In this document: positions 55,021-63,300 of the stretch, in pieces | Layout: each line of letters begins with the position of its first letter | Numbering within the stretch: the stretch's first letter is position 1 | NCBI RefSeq assembly: GCF_031769195.1 | Contig: NZ_JAVHNP010000001.1 | Location: forward strand, 1-64,000 | Length of the DNA stretch: 64,000 nucleotides | Direction: 5' to 3' | Origin: Vreelandella sp031769195 | GTDB taxonomy: Bacteria; Pseudomonadota; Gammaproteobacteria; Pseudomonadales; Halomonadaceae | Notes under the pieces: generated by a model | Seen by the model: the letters and a program-made list of their open reading frames with translations, nothing else | The model's database searches: none | What the model was told of the DNA's origin: nothing | Position numbers and translations under genes: made by a program

Positions 55021-55941
55021 ATGGCGACACGCCATTTCCTTACCCTGCTGGATTTAACGCCAGACGAGCTGGCCTACCTGATTCAGCGAGCTATTAAGAT
55101 CAAAACCGATCTTAAAGCCAATGGCCCGGTCTACACACCGCTTCCCAACCGCACGCTGGCGATGATTTTTGAAAAATCCTCCACCCGAACCCGCGTCTCT
55201 TTTGAAACGGGAATGGCACAATTTGGCGGTCACGCTCTGTTCCTCTCTCCCCGTGATACTCAGCTAGGCCGTGGTGAACCCATCGAAGACACCGCACGCG
55301 TGCTGTCTGAAATGGTCGATGCGGTGATGATTCGTACTTTCTCACACCAAGGTTTAGAAACGTACGCCAGCGCCAGTAGCGTACCGGTGATTAACGCCTT
55401 GAGTGACGACTATCACCCCTGCCAGCTGCTGGCAGACGTGATGACCTGGACCGAGCTACGCGGCAACATCAAAGGGCGTACCGCGGTGTGGATTGGCGAC
55501 GGCAATAACATGTGCCACTCCTGGATTAATGCCGCCCGCCAGTTTGGCTTCAAGCTGCGCGTTTGCTGCCCGCCAGGCTACGAGCCCCGGGAAGACATCA
55601 TGGCGGCTGCGGGAGACTGCGTTAGCCTGCTCCACAACCCACAAGAAGCCGCTAAGGGCGCTGATTTAATCACCACCGATGTGTGGGCATCGATGGGCCA
55701 AGAAGAAGAGCAAGCAAAGCGAGAAGCTGATTTTGCAGGCTTCCAGGTAACCGAAGCCATGCTGGATACCGCACAGCCCGATGCCTTGTTCCTGCACTGC
55801 TTACCTGCTCACCGAGGTGAAGAGATCAGCCATACGCTGCTGGATGACCCACGGGCAGTGGTGTGGCAAGAAGCGGGCAACCGCCTGCATGCGCAGAAAG
55901 CTTTGATTGAGTTTTTGCTACTCGGCAAAATCGACGCTTAG
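55021..55941 (+). CDS. argF: Ornithine carbamoyltransferase
   Basis: A 306-aa enzyme making citrulline from ornithine and carbamoyl phosphate in arginine synthesis. The carbamoyl phosphate motif STRTR is in EKSSTRTRVSFE, the second motif is DDYHPCQLLAD, and the ornithine loop is LHCLPAHRGEE. The short form is typical of the pseudomonad anabolic enzyme. A bidirectional terminator separates it from the convergent tRNA-Ala gene. Confidence 0.96.
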   Translation: MATRHFLTLLDLTPDELAYLIQRAIKIKTDLKANGPVYTPLPNRTLAMIFEKSSTRTRVSFETGMAQFGGHALFLSPRDTQLGRGEPIEDTARVLSEMVDAVMIRTFSHQGLETYASASSVPVINALSDDYHPCQLLADVMTWTELRGNIKGRTAVWIGDGNNMCHSWINAARQFGFKLRVCCPPGYEPREDIMAAAGDCVSLLHNPQEAAKGADLITTDVWASMGQEEEQAKREADFAGFQVTEAMLDTAQPDALFLHCLPAHRGEEISHTLLDDPRAVVWQEAGNRLHAQKALIEFLLLGKIDA

Positions 55942-56050
55942 CGACACAACCGCCCTGCCTGATTGTTTAGACAACGGCAGGGCGAAGGTACGCCATGCTA
56001 ACGTTAAGGGGTTATATCGCCATAGTGGCCATGCTGCTGACAACAGGCAT

Positions 56051-56085
56051 AAAAAAACGCCACGTTATAAGTAACGTGGCGTTTT
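56051..56085. terminator. Bidirectional terminator between argF and tRNA-Ala
   Basis: A perfect 12-bp stem AACGCCACGTTA/TAACGTGGCGTT (56056-56067 and 56072-56083) with loop TAAG. Seven A stand on the left (a T-tract for the leftward tRNA) and TTTT on the right (for argF). Confidence 0.9.
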
Positions 56086-56093
56086 AGAAATAA

Positions 56094-56169
56094 TGGTGGA
56101 GCCTAGCGGGATCGAACCGCTGACCTCAACACTGCCAGTGTTGCGCTCTCCCAGCTGAGCTAAGGCCCC
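56094..56169 (-). tRNA. tRNA-Ala (anticodon GGC)
   Basis: A 76-nt cloverleaf on the minus strand with encoded CCA. The acceptor stem GGGGCCT/AGGCTCC contains the G3:U70 pair that identifies alanine tRNAs. The anticodon arm is CAACA-CTGGCAG-TGTTG with GGC, reading GCC codons. The T loop GGTTCGATCC is standard. Confidence 0.97.
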
Positions 56170-56198
56170 ACAGGCTGCATTTGCGTGCAGCGGTGCGA

Positions 56199-56227
56199 AT
56201 ACTAAGTGACAACGTGTGTTAGGTCAA
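56199..56227 (-). promoter_or_regulatory. Promoter of the tRNA-Ala gene
   Basis: On the minus strand -35 TTGACC (56222-56227), 17-bp spacer, -10 TAGTAT (56199-56204), 30 bp upstream of the mature tRNA 5' end. Confidence 0.75.
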
Positions 56228-56343
56228 GGTTTAAAGTAAACAAGCAACTACTAATTCTCCTTTGCCAACAGCTGTGGCACTCTATAGGTTCGCAGCGTGC
56301 GTATCGCCCGAGTCCACGATGATTACCTGCAGGAGCCAGACCT

Positions 56344-56994
56344 TTGATCAACGTTTTAATTGCCGATGATCACCACCTGGTGAGAACCAGTATCGCCCAC
56401 CTGCTGAACGAAGAGTGCGATATCAAAATTGTAGGTGAGGTAGATGACGGGGAAAGCGCAGTAGCCCAGTGTCGGCAGCTAAGACCCGATATCGTTCTTA
56501 TGGATATTCGCATGCCCGGTATTGGCGGCCTGGAGGCGACTCGCCGCATTCATCGCACGCAGGCCGACGTGAAAGTCATTATTCTGACCGCTCACCTTGA
56601 GGACAGTGTTTTGAGGCGAATGCTGGAAGCTGGCGCATCAGGCTTTCTCAGTAAAGGAGCCGATGCTGTTGAGATGACTGAAGCTATTCGCCAAGTCTTC
56701 CATGGCCGCCGCTATGTGAGCCAAGAGATTGCTCAACGATTAGCACTTGCCCACTTTACAGATGAAGATAACCCCTTCAGCCACCTTTCACATCGAGAGC
56801 TGCAAATTGCCCTGATGATTGTTAACTGTCAGCGCGTCCAAGATATCTCTGACCGCCTACACTTGAGCCCTAAGACGGTGAACACCTACCGTTATCGCCT
56901 GTTTGATAAACTCCAGGTGGCTACCGATGTCGAACTTACTCATCTTGCGCTGCGCCATGGACTTGTCGAGGGCTTTGACGCCATCCTGGGATAG
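56344..56994 (+). CDS. gacA: Response regulator GacA (UvrY/SirA family)
   Basis: A 216-aa NarL/LuxR-family response regulator. The receiver has the acidic pair Asp8-Asp9, phospho-Asp54 (VLMDIRMPG) and Lys104 (LSKGAD). The C-terminal helix-turn-helix is SPKTVNTYRYRLFDKLQ. With the kinase GacS it activates small RNAs that sequester RsmA/CsrA. The predicted start is TTG, supported by CAGGAG 9 nt upstream and by alignment with GacA (MIKVLVVDDH); a rare start may limit its level. gacA-uvrC-pgsA order is conserved with Pseudomonas. Confidence 0.95.
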   Translation: MINVLIADDHHLVRTSIAHLLNEECDIKIVGEVDDGESAVAQCRQLRPDIVLMDIRMPGIGGLEATRRIHRTQADVKVIILTAHLEDSVLRRMLEAGASGFLSKGADAVEMTEAIRQVFHGRRYVSQEIAQRLALAHFTDEDNPFSHLSHRELQIALMIVNCQRVQDISDRLHLSPKTVNTYRYRLFDKLQVATDVELTHLALRHGLVEGFDAILG

Positions 56995-57041
56995 ACCTAC
57001 CATCGCAGCTTCTTGCCGTTTGAGAGCGCCGATGCCCAGCT

Positions 57042-58856
57042 ATGACTTTTGATGCCAAGCAGTTTCTAAGCTCCGTAAGCTCTTCACCGGGCGTCTACCG
57101 CATGCTGGATGAAGAGCAAAATACGCTCTACGTCGGCAAAGCCAAACGCCTTAAAGCGCGGCTTGCAAGCTATTTCCGGGGCCAGCTCAACACCAAAACC
57201 CAGGCAATGGTGGCACGCATTGCCGATATTCAAATCACCGTCACCCGCAGCGAAACAGAAGCCCTGCTGCTAGAACAAACCCTCATTAAAGAACTACGCC
57301 CGCCGTACAATATTTTGCTGCGGGACGATAAGTCGTATCCGTTTATCTTTGTGACTGACCGCCATCCTTATCCTGCACTGGAGTACAAACGAGCGCGCCA
57401 GCGTCGTGATGATGGCCGCTACTTAGGCCCCTACCCCAGCAGTGGCGCGGTTAAAGAGAGCCTGACGTTGATGCAGAAAATCTTCCGCATCCGCAACTGC
57501 GAAGATAGCGTTTTCGCCCACCGCTCTCGCCCCTGCTTGCAGTATCAAATCCAGCGCTGCAGCGCGCCCTGCGTCGACTACATATCCGAAGACGAGTACC
57601 GCCAAGATGTTGAGCACGCGGTTATGTGTTTGGAAGGCAAAAGCGAGCACGTCACTCAGCTATTAACACAAGAGATGGAGACAGCCAGCCAAGCCTTGGA
57701 TTTTGAAGAGGCGGCTCGTCTGCGCGATCAGGTTCAGCAACTACGCCAGCTTCAACAGCGTCAGTTTGTAGACAACGAAAGCGGCGATGCCGATGTGTTT
57801 GCCTTGGCTCAGCGTCCGGGCGCTGTCGGCATCTCGATCTTGAGCGTAAGGGACGGTCGACTGCTGGGCGCTCGACACCACACGCCCAAAAACGATCTCG
57901 ACCTACCGCTCGACATGCTGCTGACCGAAGTGGTTAGCCAGTACTACTTTGGCCAGCCTCACAACGTGCCCGGAGAAGTCATTACCAGCCACCCGCTGGA
58001 GGATAGCGCGCTCATTGCCAGTGCACTGTCGCAGCAGGCAGGTAAAAAAGTCAGAGTGGCAAGCCAAGTGCGGGGGCATCGCGCCCAGTGGCAGCACCTT
58101 GCGATGACCAATGCCGAGCAACAGCTTGCGGCTCAGTTGGCCAACAAAACCCAGCTCACCCAGCGCTTCGAGGCCCTTCAGAAAGCCTTAGGCCTAGAGA
58201 AGCTGCCAGAGCGCCTTGAGTGCTTCGACATCAGCCATAGCCAAGGTGAAGCCACGGTGGCGTCCTGCGTGGTGTTTGACCACCAAGGCCCGCGCAAAAG
58301 CGACTACCGACACTTCCGTATCGAAGGCGTGACGGCAGGAGACGATTACGCCGCTATGCAGCAGGCACTCACCCGCAGGCTCAAGCGAGTCAAAAGCGGT
58401 GAAGCGGTCGCACCGGACATCCTGATTGTGGATGGTGGCAAAGGTCAGTTGAATATGGCGCGCAGTGTATTAACAGAATTAGCCGTGACCAACGTTATCC
58501 TGTTGGGGGTAGCCAAAGGCACTACCCGCAAAGCCGGGCTAGAAACGCTGTTTTTAGAGTCTATTGATAATCCACTGCCTCTTGATCCTGCATCGCCTGC
58601 GCTACATTTAATCCAGCACATACGCGATGAGTCTCACCGCTTCGCCATAGCAGGCCACCGAGCAGCAAGAGACAAAGCGCGCAGAACATCAACACTGCAA
58701 GATATACCCGGCATAGGCCCAAAACGACGACGTGAACTTTTACGCTTCTTTGGCGGCCTACAAGGCGTGCAAAAAGCCAGCCGCGACGAGCTAGCCCGAG
58801 TCCCTGGCATTAATGCGGCTCTGGCAGAGACCATTTATACGGCACTCAATCGATAA
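57042..58856 (+). CDS. uvrC: Excinuclease ABC subunit C
   Basis: A 604-aa nuclease making both incisions in nucleotide excision repair. It has the GIY-YIG domain (GVYRML, LYVGKAKRLKARLASYF), cysteine cluster (CLQYQIQRCSAPC), UVR motif (about 200-240), the RNase H-like domain (CFDISHSQGE, IVDGGKGQL) and C-terminal helix-hairpin-helix pair (DIPGIGPKRRRELL, VPGINAALA). Complete and of usual length (E. coli 610). It follows gacA after 47 bp. Confidence 0.97.
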   Translation: MTFDAKQFLSSVSSSPGVYRMLDEEQNTLYVGKAKRLKARLASYFRGQLNTKTQAMVARIADIQITVTRSETEALLLEQTLIKELRPPYNILLRDDKSYPFIFVTDRHPYPALEYKRARQRRDDGRYLGPYPSSGAVKESLTLMQKIFRIRNCEDSVFAHRSRPCLQYQIQRCSAPCVDYISEDEYRQDVEHAVMCLEGKSEHVTQLLTQEMETASQALDFEEAARLRDQVQQLRQLQQRQFVDNESGDADVFALAQRPGAVGISILSVRDGRLLGARHHTPKNDLDLPLDMLLTEVVSQYYFGQPHNVPGEVITSHPLEDSALIASALSQQAGKKVRVASQVRGHRAQWQHLAMTNAEQQLAAQLANKTQLTQRFEALQKALGLEKLPERLECFDISHSQGEATVASCVVFDHQGPRKSDYRHFRIEGVTAGDDYAAMQQALTRRLKRVKSGEAVAPDILIVDGGKGQLNMARSVLTELAVTNVILLGVAKGTTRKAGLETLFLESIDNPLPLDPASPALHLIQHIRDESHRFAIAGHRAARDKARRTSTLQDIPGIGPKRRRELLRFFGGLQGVQKASRDELARVPGINAALAETIYTALNR

Positions 58857-58959
58857 ACCTGTTCTTAACATGGATGCAATGCGCTAAGGGGGATAGAATG
58901 ACCCGGCACATTACACTCCGACTTTCATGATTCTCCGGCAAGGATCGCGCCCTGCGATG

Positions 58960-59505
58960 AACATACCTAACATACTCACACTGGCAAGAATCGTCTTCAT
59001 CCCGCTACTGGTAGTGCTTTTTTACCTACCCTTTAACTGGAGCATGCCAGTGGCTGCTGGGTTGTTTGCCCTCGCATCTGTCACCGACTGGCTTGATGGC
59101 TACCTTGCTCGCCGCTGGAACCAATCAACGCCTTTTGGTGCATTTTTGGATCCTGTCGCAGACAAGCTTATGGTCGCTGTGGCGCTGGCACTCTTAATCG
59201 AGCGCTTCGACACATTGGTTCTTACACTACCTGCCCTGGTCATCATTGGCCGCGAGATCGTAATTTCCGCCCTTAGAGAGTGGATGGCGGAAATGGGCAA
59301 ACGTGGAATGGTGGCGGTATCTTGGATTGGCAAACTCAAAACCACGCTGCAGATGATCGCCATTTTAGTCCTACTGGCCTTCCCCCCAGGGCATGAGATT
59401 GCGCTACTGGGCGTGGTGATTCTCTATGCGGCGGCGGCACTCACGCTGTGGTCGATGATCCAGTATCTGAAAGCGGCTTGGCCGCACCTAAGCCGCTCCA
59501 TGTAG
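58960..59505 (+). CDS. pgsA: Phosphatidylglycerophosphate synthase
   Basis: A 181-aa integral membrane CDP-alcohol phosphatidyltransferase that joins CDP-diacylglycerol and glycerol-3-phosphate. The catalytic signature spans DWLDGYLARRW and GAFLDPVADK. The start at 58960 (MNIPNILTLARI) matches family N-termini; the frame extends 11 codons upstream. It lies in the gacA-uvrC-pgsA series. Confidence 0.95.
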   Translation, partial: NIPNILTLARIVFIPLLVVLFYLPFNWSMPVAAGLFALASVTDWLDGYLARRWNQSTPFGAFLDPVADKLMVAVALALLIERFDTLVLTLPALVIIGREIVISALREWMAEMGKRGMVAVSWIGKLKTTLQMIAILVLLAFPPGHEIALLGVVILYAAAALTLWSMIQYLKAAWPHLSRSM

Positions 59506-59593
59506 TTCAAGGGTGAGCAAACCCAGGATGAACCAACAAAGCAAAACAGTGGGTGTCACAGTAGCTTCTTGAACCCATTAGGAAATTGATTGT

Positions 59594-59621
59594 TTGACAA
59601 GCGCGAAACGATGCGTATAAT
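59594..59621 (+). promoter_or_regulatory. Consensus promoter of the tRNA Gly-Cys-Leu cluster
   Basis: Perfect -35 TTGACA (59594-59599) and perfect -10 TATAAT (59616-59621) with a 16-bp spacer, 15 bp before the first tRNA. The GC-rich start region is consistent with stringent control. Confidence 0.92.
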
Positions 59622-59636
59622 TCGCCCTCGAGTCGA

Positions 59637-59711
59637 GCGGGAATAGCTCAGTGGTAGAGCATCGCCTTGCCAAGGCGAGGGTCGAGAGTTCGAATCTCTT
59701 TTCCCGCTCCA
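59637..59711 (+). tRNA. tRNA-Gly (anticodon GCC)
   Basis: A 75-nt cloverleaf including encoded CCA. The acceptor is GCGGGAA/TTCCCGC, the anticodon arm CGCCT-TGCCAAG-GCG region has GCC, and the T loop is GTTCGAATC. First gene of the three-tRNA transcript. Confidence 0.97.
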
Positions 59712-59736
59712 TTTGGTTCACACCAATGACTTGTTA

Positions 59737-59810
59737 GGCTGGATGGCAGAGTGGTTATGCAGCGGACTGCAACTCCGTGTACGCCGGTTCGATTCCGACT
59801 CCAGCCTCCA
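59737..59810 (+). tRNA. tRNA-Cys (anticodon GCA)
   Basis: A 74-nt cloverleaf with encoded CCA. The acceptor is GGCTGGA/TCCAGCC and the anticodon loop CTGCAAC gives GCA. Second gene of the cluster. Confidence 0.97.
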
Positions 59811-59849
59811 TTTTCAGTGTAGCGATTGCTATTACAGCACCGATACACT

Positions 59850-59936
59850 GCCCGGATGGCGAAATTGGTAGACGCAAGAGACTTAAAATCTCTCGGAGGT
59901 AACTCCGTGCCGGTTCAAGTCCGGCTCCGGGCACCA
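59850..59936 (+). tRNA. tRNA-Leu (anticodon TAA)
   Basis: An 87-nt class II tRNA with long variable arm and encoded CCA. The acceptor is GCCCGGA/TCCGGGC and the anticodon TAA lies in GACTTAAAATC. Third gene of the cluster. Confidence 0.97.
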
Positions 59937-59963
59937 TTTAATCATTAATAAGTTAATGATCAC

Positions 59964-59998
59964 GCTGCGAGATATCACTATCTACGCGGCTTTTTTTT
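59964..59998 (+). terminator. Rho-independent terminator of the tRNA cluster
   Basis: GCTGCGAGATA pairs with TATCT-A-CGCGGC (one bulge, one G-U pair) around a 4-nt loop and is followed by eight T. It lies 28 bp after the tRNA-Leu CCA. Confidence 0.85.
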
Positions 59999-60127
59999 AT
60001 TTGCCCCCCCTCCTCTTTCATACCCTTTGTTACCTCGCCGATTTTTTACCACAACGCATCGCTTAGCATTGGCGGTCACGCTATGATGCCTCTCTTATTG
60101 TATTAGCGATTTGAAGGAGCGGGCTGA

Positions 60128-61723
60128 ATGAGCACGCCAACATCTGACATTTTGATTATTGGCGGCGGTGTCGCTGGCCTTACCCTAGCACTCGACGTTG
60201 CTGATCATTTGTCAGTTACCTTGGTACGCCCAGCGATGGATGACCAGGGGGCCAGCCGCTGGGCTCAAGGCGGGATTGCCGCCGTGCTATCGCCCGATGA
60301 CAATCTTGACGATCATGTTAATGACACCCTGATTGCAGGTGATGGCCTGTGCGAGGAAGAGGCGGTTCGCTTTACCGTTAGCCATGGGCCTGACGCCATT
60401 CAGTGGCTGATTGATAACGGCGTTCCCTTTACGCCCGACCCCGACCCCCATGCTCGCTACCCGTATCACCTCACGCGGGAAGGCGGTCACAACGCACGGC
60501 GCATTATTCACGCCGATGATGCAACAGGACGGGCCGTGGTCGAAGCCCTGGTGAACAAGGTAGCCGCTCACCCGCGCATCACGCAGCGTAGCGACCTCAC
60601 GGTACTCTCTTTACTGGCCGACCCAAGCGGTCGTTGCATTGGGGCGCAGGGTGTCGATAGCGCGCAACGCTTGCAAACACTTCTCGCCCATCACACGGTG
60701 ATCGCCACCGGAGGTGCTAGCGGCCTCTATCGCCATACTACTACCCCCGCGCCCAGCAGCGGTGAAGGCATGATGATGGCAGCCGAGCTAGGAGCAACGC
60801 TGTGTAACCTCGAATTTCAGCAGTTCCATCCTACGTGTCTCTTCGACCCGGACGGCCCTGCGTTTTTAATTAGCGAAGCCGTACGTGGAGAGGGAGGCCA
60901 CCTGCTTAACGAAGCAGGCCAGCGCTTTATGCTCGACCTAGACCCACGCGGGGAGCTGGCACCTCGAGATATCGTCGCCAGGGCCATTGATGCAAACATC
61001 CAACACGGCACCTTAGGACATGTGTGGCTAGATATTCGCCACTTGGGCGAAAACGCTATTCGGCTTCATTTCCCCACCATTTTGGCCCACTGCGCTTCAC
61101 GGGGAATAGACATCACGCGCCAACCCATTCCCGTTGTGCCAGCGGCCCACTACAGCTGCGGCGGAGTCGCTACCAACCATGTGGGCGCGACCGATGTGGC
61201 CAACCTTTATGCCATTGGGGAGACAGCTTATACCGGCTTACACGGAGCCAATCGCATGGCCAGTAATTCACTGCTGGAATGCTTGGTTTACGCCCGAAGC
61301 TGTGCGCAGCATTTGCTCTCACTCTCCCGACCACTGAGCCAGCCGGATGATGCAAACAGCCGACAGGCGATTGCGATTCACCCCACCACTCATGTGGACC
61401 TAGAAGCACTCACTGCACTGCGCAGAAACATGCGCAGCGTGATGAGCCAACATGTGTCGATTGTCAGGAGTGACCAGGGACTTGCGGATGCCAGTGAAGC
61501 ACTTATCGGCATTCTGGCAGAATTGAAGCGTGTCGATCACACGCTGTCGCACCCGGAAAGCGTACGACTGAGACAGGCGGTTACCCTTGCTCAACTGACG
61601 GTGCTAGCAGCCTCTCAACGTCAAGAGTCAAGGGGTTTGCATTATTCCATTGACTGGCCAAACCACCTCCCCGCCTCTGGCCCTTCTCGGCTAACGCTAG
61701 AGCACCTTCCACACGCCGTCTAA
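60128..61723 (+). CDS. nadB: L-aspartate oxidase
   Basis: A 531-aa FAD enzyme that oxidises aspartate to iminoaspartate, the first step of NAD synthesis. It has the dinucleotide motif IIGGGVAGLTLAL, the flavin-loop SRWAQGGIAAVL, the substrate region THLREGGHNARRIIHADDATG (seen as TREGGHNARR then HADDATG) and AHYSCGGVATN near the FAD. Length matches E. coli NadB (540). It has a good ribosome site GAAGGAG. It converges on ygfX with 2 bp between the stops. Confidence 0.96.
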   Translation: MSTPTSDILIIGGGVAGLTLALDVADHLSVTLVRPAMDDQGASRWAQGGIAAVLSPDDNLDDHVNDTLIAGDGLCEEEAVRFTVSHGPDAIQWLIDNGVPFTPDPDPHARYPYHLTREGGHNARRIIHADDATGRAVVEALVNKVAAHPRITQRSDLTVLSLLADPSGRCIGAQGVDSAQRLQTLLAHHTVIATGGASGLYRHTTTPAPSSGEGMMMAAELGATLCNLEFQQFHPTCLFDPDGPAFLISEAVRGEGGHLLNEAGQRFMLDLDPRGELAPRDIVARAIDANIQHGTLGHVWLDIRHLGENAIRLHFPTILAHCASRGIDITRQPIPVVPAAHYSCGGVATNHVGATDVANLYAIGETAYTGLHGANRMASNSLLECLVYARSCAQHLLSLSRPLSQPDDANSRQAIAIHPTTHVDLEALTALRRNMRSVMSQHVSIVRSDQGLADASEALIGILAELKRVDHTLSHPESVRLRQAVTLAQLTVLAASQRQESRGLHYSIDWPNHLPASGPSRLTLEHLPHAV

Positions 61724-61725
61724 CG

Positions 61726-62124
61726 TTAGCGCCCAGGCCGATGGAAACATCGGCGCAGGGCGCGCTGGCTAGAATCGGAAAGCGTATCCGGCCACACCCA
61801 CAGGCGCTGTGAACCGATGCGCAACCCCACTAGCCAGGGTCCAAGGTAATCACAGACTACACCAACGGACGGCCCGACCTCTCCTGCTCTCATTAGCCAG
61901 CACCCCTCGACTTGGCTGCCCGTATCGGTAAGCTGTAATACGCCACAGGGTTGAGCAACATAAGCGCGATATACAAGCCACAGCCCACCGACCAACACCA
62001 CAGCCCACACCCAGAGGCTCGCCACCCAACCGAAGGCGACAGCCAGCCCCAAGGTCAACATGCCGTGTAACCCACCGCTAAGCTTAGAGCGTGCGATAAG
62101 CAGAGTTATCGGTGGTTTCAGCAT
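61726..62124 (-). CDS. ygfX: YgfX-family (CptA toxin-like) membrane protein
   Basis: A 132-aa protein with two adjacent membrane segments (about 18-55) and a soluble C-terminal domain, the arrangement of YgfX. In E. coli YgfX was described as a toxin acting on cell-division and shape proteins and is paired with sdhE. Here too it overlaps sdhE, by about 40 bp. The ATG at 62124 is preferred over a TTG two codons upstream. Sequence identity in this family is low, so the name rests partly on context. Confidence 0.78.
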   Translation of the reverse strand: MLKPPITLLIARSKLSGGLHGMLTLGLAVAFGWVASLWVWAVVLVGGLWLVYRAYVAQPCGVLQLTDTGSQVEGCWLMRAGEVGPSVGVVCDYLGPWLVGLRIGSQRLWVWPDTLSDSSQRALRRCFHRPGR

Positions 62125-62377
62125 GCTCAACGATCATTTGTACAAGATGGCGTAGCTCAGGATCTTCAGGCCACTCCCGATGCATGAGCCAAACAAACAG
62201 GTCTTGATCCTCTTCTTCGATCAGGCGCTGATAGGACAACTGCTCCTGCTCACTCAGCGTGTCGAAACGTTTTTCTAAAAAGGGGATGAGCAGTAAATCC
62301 AGCTCCCACATACCGCGTCGGGAGTGCCAATAAAGCCGCTTACGAAGTACCGCAGCAGGGGAAGTATCGTCGTTCAA
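62084..62377 (-). CDS. sdhE: Succinate dehydrogenase assembly factor SdhE
   Basis: A 97-aa protein of the SdhE/YgfY family that promotes covalent FAD attachment to SdhA. The signature RGMWELD lies in WHSRRGMWELDLLLIPF, followed by the helical core. The start is predicted as TTG at 62377 (MNDDTSPAAVL), with GGAGAGG 6 nt upstream; it gives the family's usual length. The alternative ATG at 62446 would add 23 unrelated residues. Co-transcribed with ygfX. Confidence 0.92.
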   Translation of the reverse strand: MNDDTSPAAVLRKRLYWHSRRGMWELDLLLIPFLEKRFDTLSEQEQLSYQRLIEEEDQDLFVWLMHREWPEDPELRHLVQMIVEHAETTDNSAYRTL

Positions 62378-62507
62378 CGTTAGCCTCTCCGAGTAAATGA
62401 AATGAAATGTCAGTATACCGAAGCTGTGGGGTCGCGCCAGCGCCATGCTTCGCCTATGCTGTAACTCAGCTTCGTACTAACTTGCCTAGTACCTTGTTTT
62501 ATCTGAA

Positions 62508-62536
62508 TTGTTTTATGCGGTTATGCGCAGTATGCT
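62508..62536 (+). promoter_or_regulatory. Candidate promoter of ihfB
   Basis: -35 TTGTTT (62508-62513), 17-bp spacer, -10 TATGCT (62531-62536), about 65 bp upstream of ihfB. Plausible because ihfB here has no co-directional gene upstream. Confidence 0.5.
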
Positions 62537-62599
62537 GATTTCGAAGTTATCGAGGTCGCAAGTGCGTTACGGCCTTTAAAGTTCGCAGGGAGCCAACCG

Positions 62600-62896
62600 A
62601 TGACCAAGTCTGAACTAATCGAACAAATTGCGATGCGTCAACCGGAGCTATCCGCCAAAGAAGTCGAAACGGCGGTGCGTATTATCTTAGATGATATGAC
62701 CGATGCCTTGGCCAGCGGGGGTCGAGTGGAGATCCGTGGTTTTGGCAGCTTTTCACTGCACTATCGGGAGCCGCGCACAGGGCGTAACCCTAAAACCGGC
62801 GACCCAGTAGATCTAGATGGCAAATACGTGCCACATTTTAAACCGGGCAAGGAGCTTCGCGAGCAGGTGGATGCCAGTCGCGCCCTAGGTTATTAA
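62600..62896 (+). CDS. ihfB: Integration host factor subunit beta
   Basis: A 98-aa DNA-bending protein of the HU/IHF family. MTKSELIEQIA starts it and the DNA-inserting arm is GFGSFSLHYREPRTGRNPKTG with the intercalating proline region. It forms a heterodimer with IhfA. AGGGAG lies 7-8 nt before the ATG. It is usually found after rpsA; here the upstream neighbour is sdhE on the other strand. Confidence 0.96.
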   Translation: MTKSELIEQIAMRQPELSAKEVETAVRIILDDMTDALASGGRVEIRGFGSFSLHYREPRTGRNPKTGDPVDLDGKYVPHFKPGKELREQVDASRALGY

Positions 62897-62994
62897 ATGC
62901 GTTAATGGCACCATCCGACCTTCTGCGGGATGACGTCGCGCCCAGACTCAGACACAATAGCATTACCGTGAACGTCACTGACTAGGAAACTCTC

Positions 62995-63300
62995 ATGCGT
63001 TGGATTAAAGGGCTGATTCTGGCCATCATTTTATTGGTAGTGCTGCTGGTGGGTATCCTGTTTGCTGTGAACAACCAGCAAGCGATTGCCTTGAACCTGA
63101 TTTGGGCCGAACTACCTGCCGCCTCGCTCTCTGTATGGCTTCTGGCCACATTGACGGTGGGTGTCATTGTCGGAATGCTTGCCATGCTGGGTGTTTATGT
63201 CCGACTGAAAGCCCGACTTGCCCGTAGTGAGCGCCACAATAAGCAGCAGCGCAAAGAGCTGGACCAATTACGCACCCAGGGGTTTAAGGAACTGGCGTAA
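62995..63300 (+). CDS. lapA: LapA-domain protein (DUF1049)
   Basis: A 101-aa inner-membrane protein with two membrane segments (about 5-24 and 42-68), the inter-segment NNQQAIALNLIWAELP and a basic coiled-coil tail. It is the partner of LapB in control of lipopolysaccharide synthesis. Its stop abuts the lapB ATG. Confidence 0.9.
   Translation: MRWIKGLILAIILLVVLLVGILFAVNNQQAIALNLIWAELPAASLSVWLLATLTVGVIVGMLAMLGVYVRLKARLARSERHNKQQRKELDQLRTQGFKELA

Noticed and set aside
59941..59960. ATCATTAA/TTAATGAT dyad after tRNA-Leu as a terminator
   Set aside because: AT-only stem without a T-tract; the proper terminator with eight T follows at 59964-59998.
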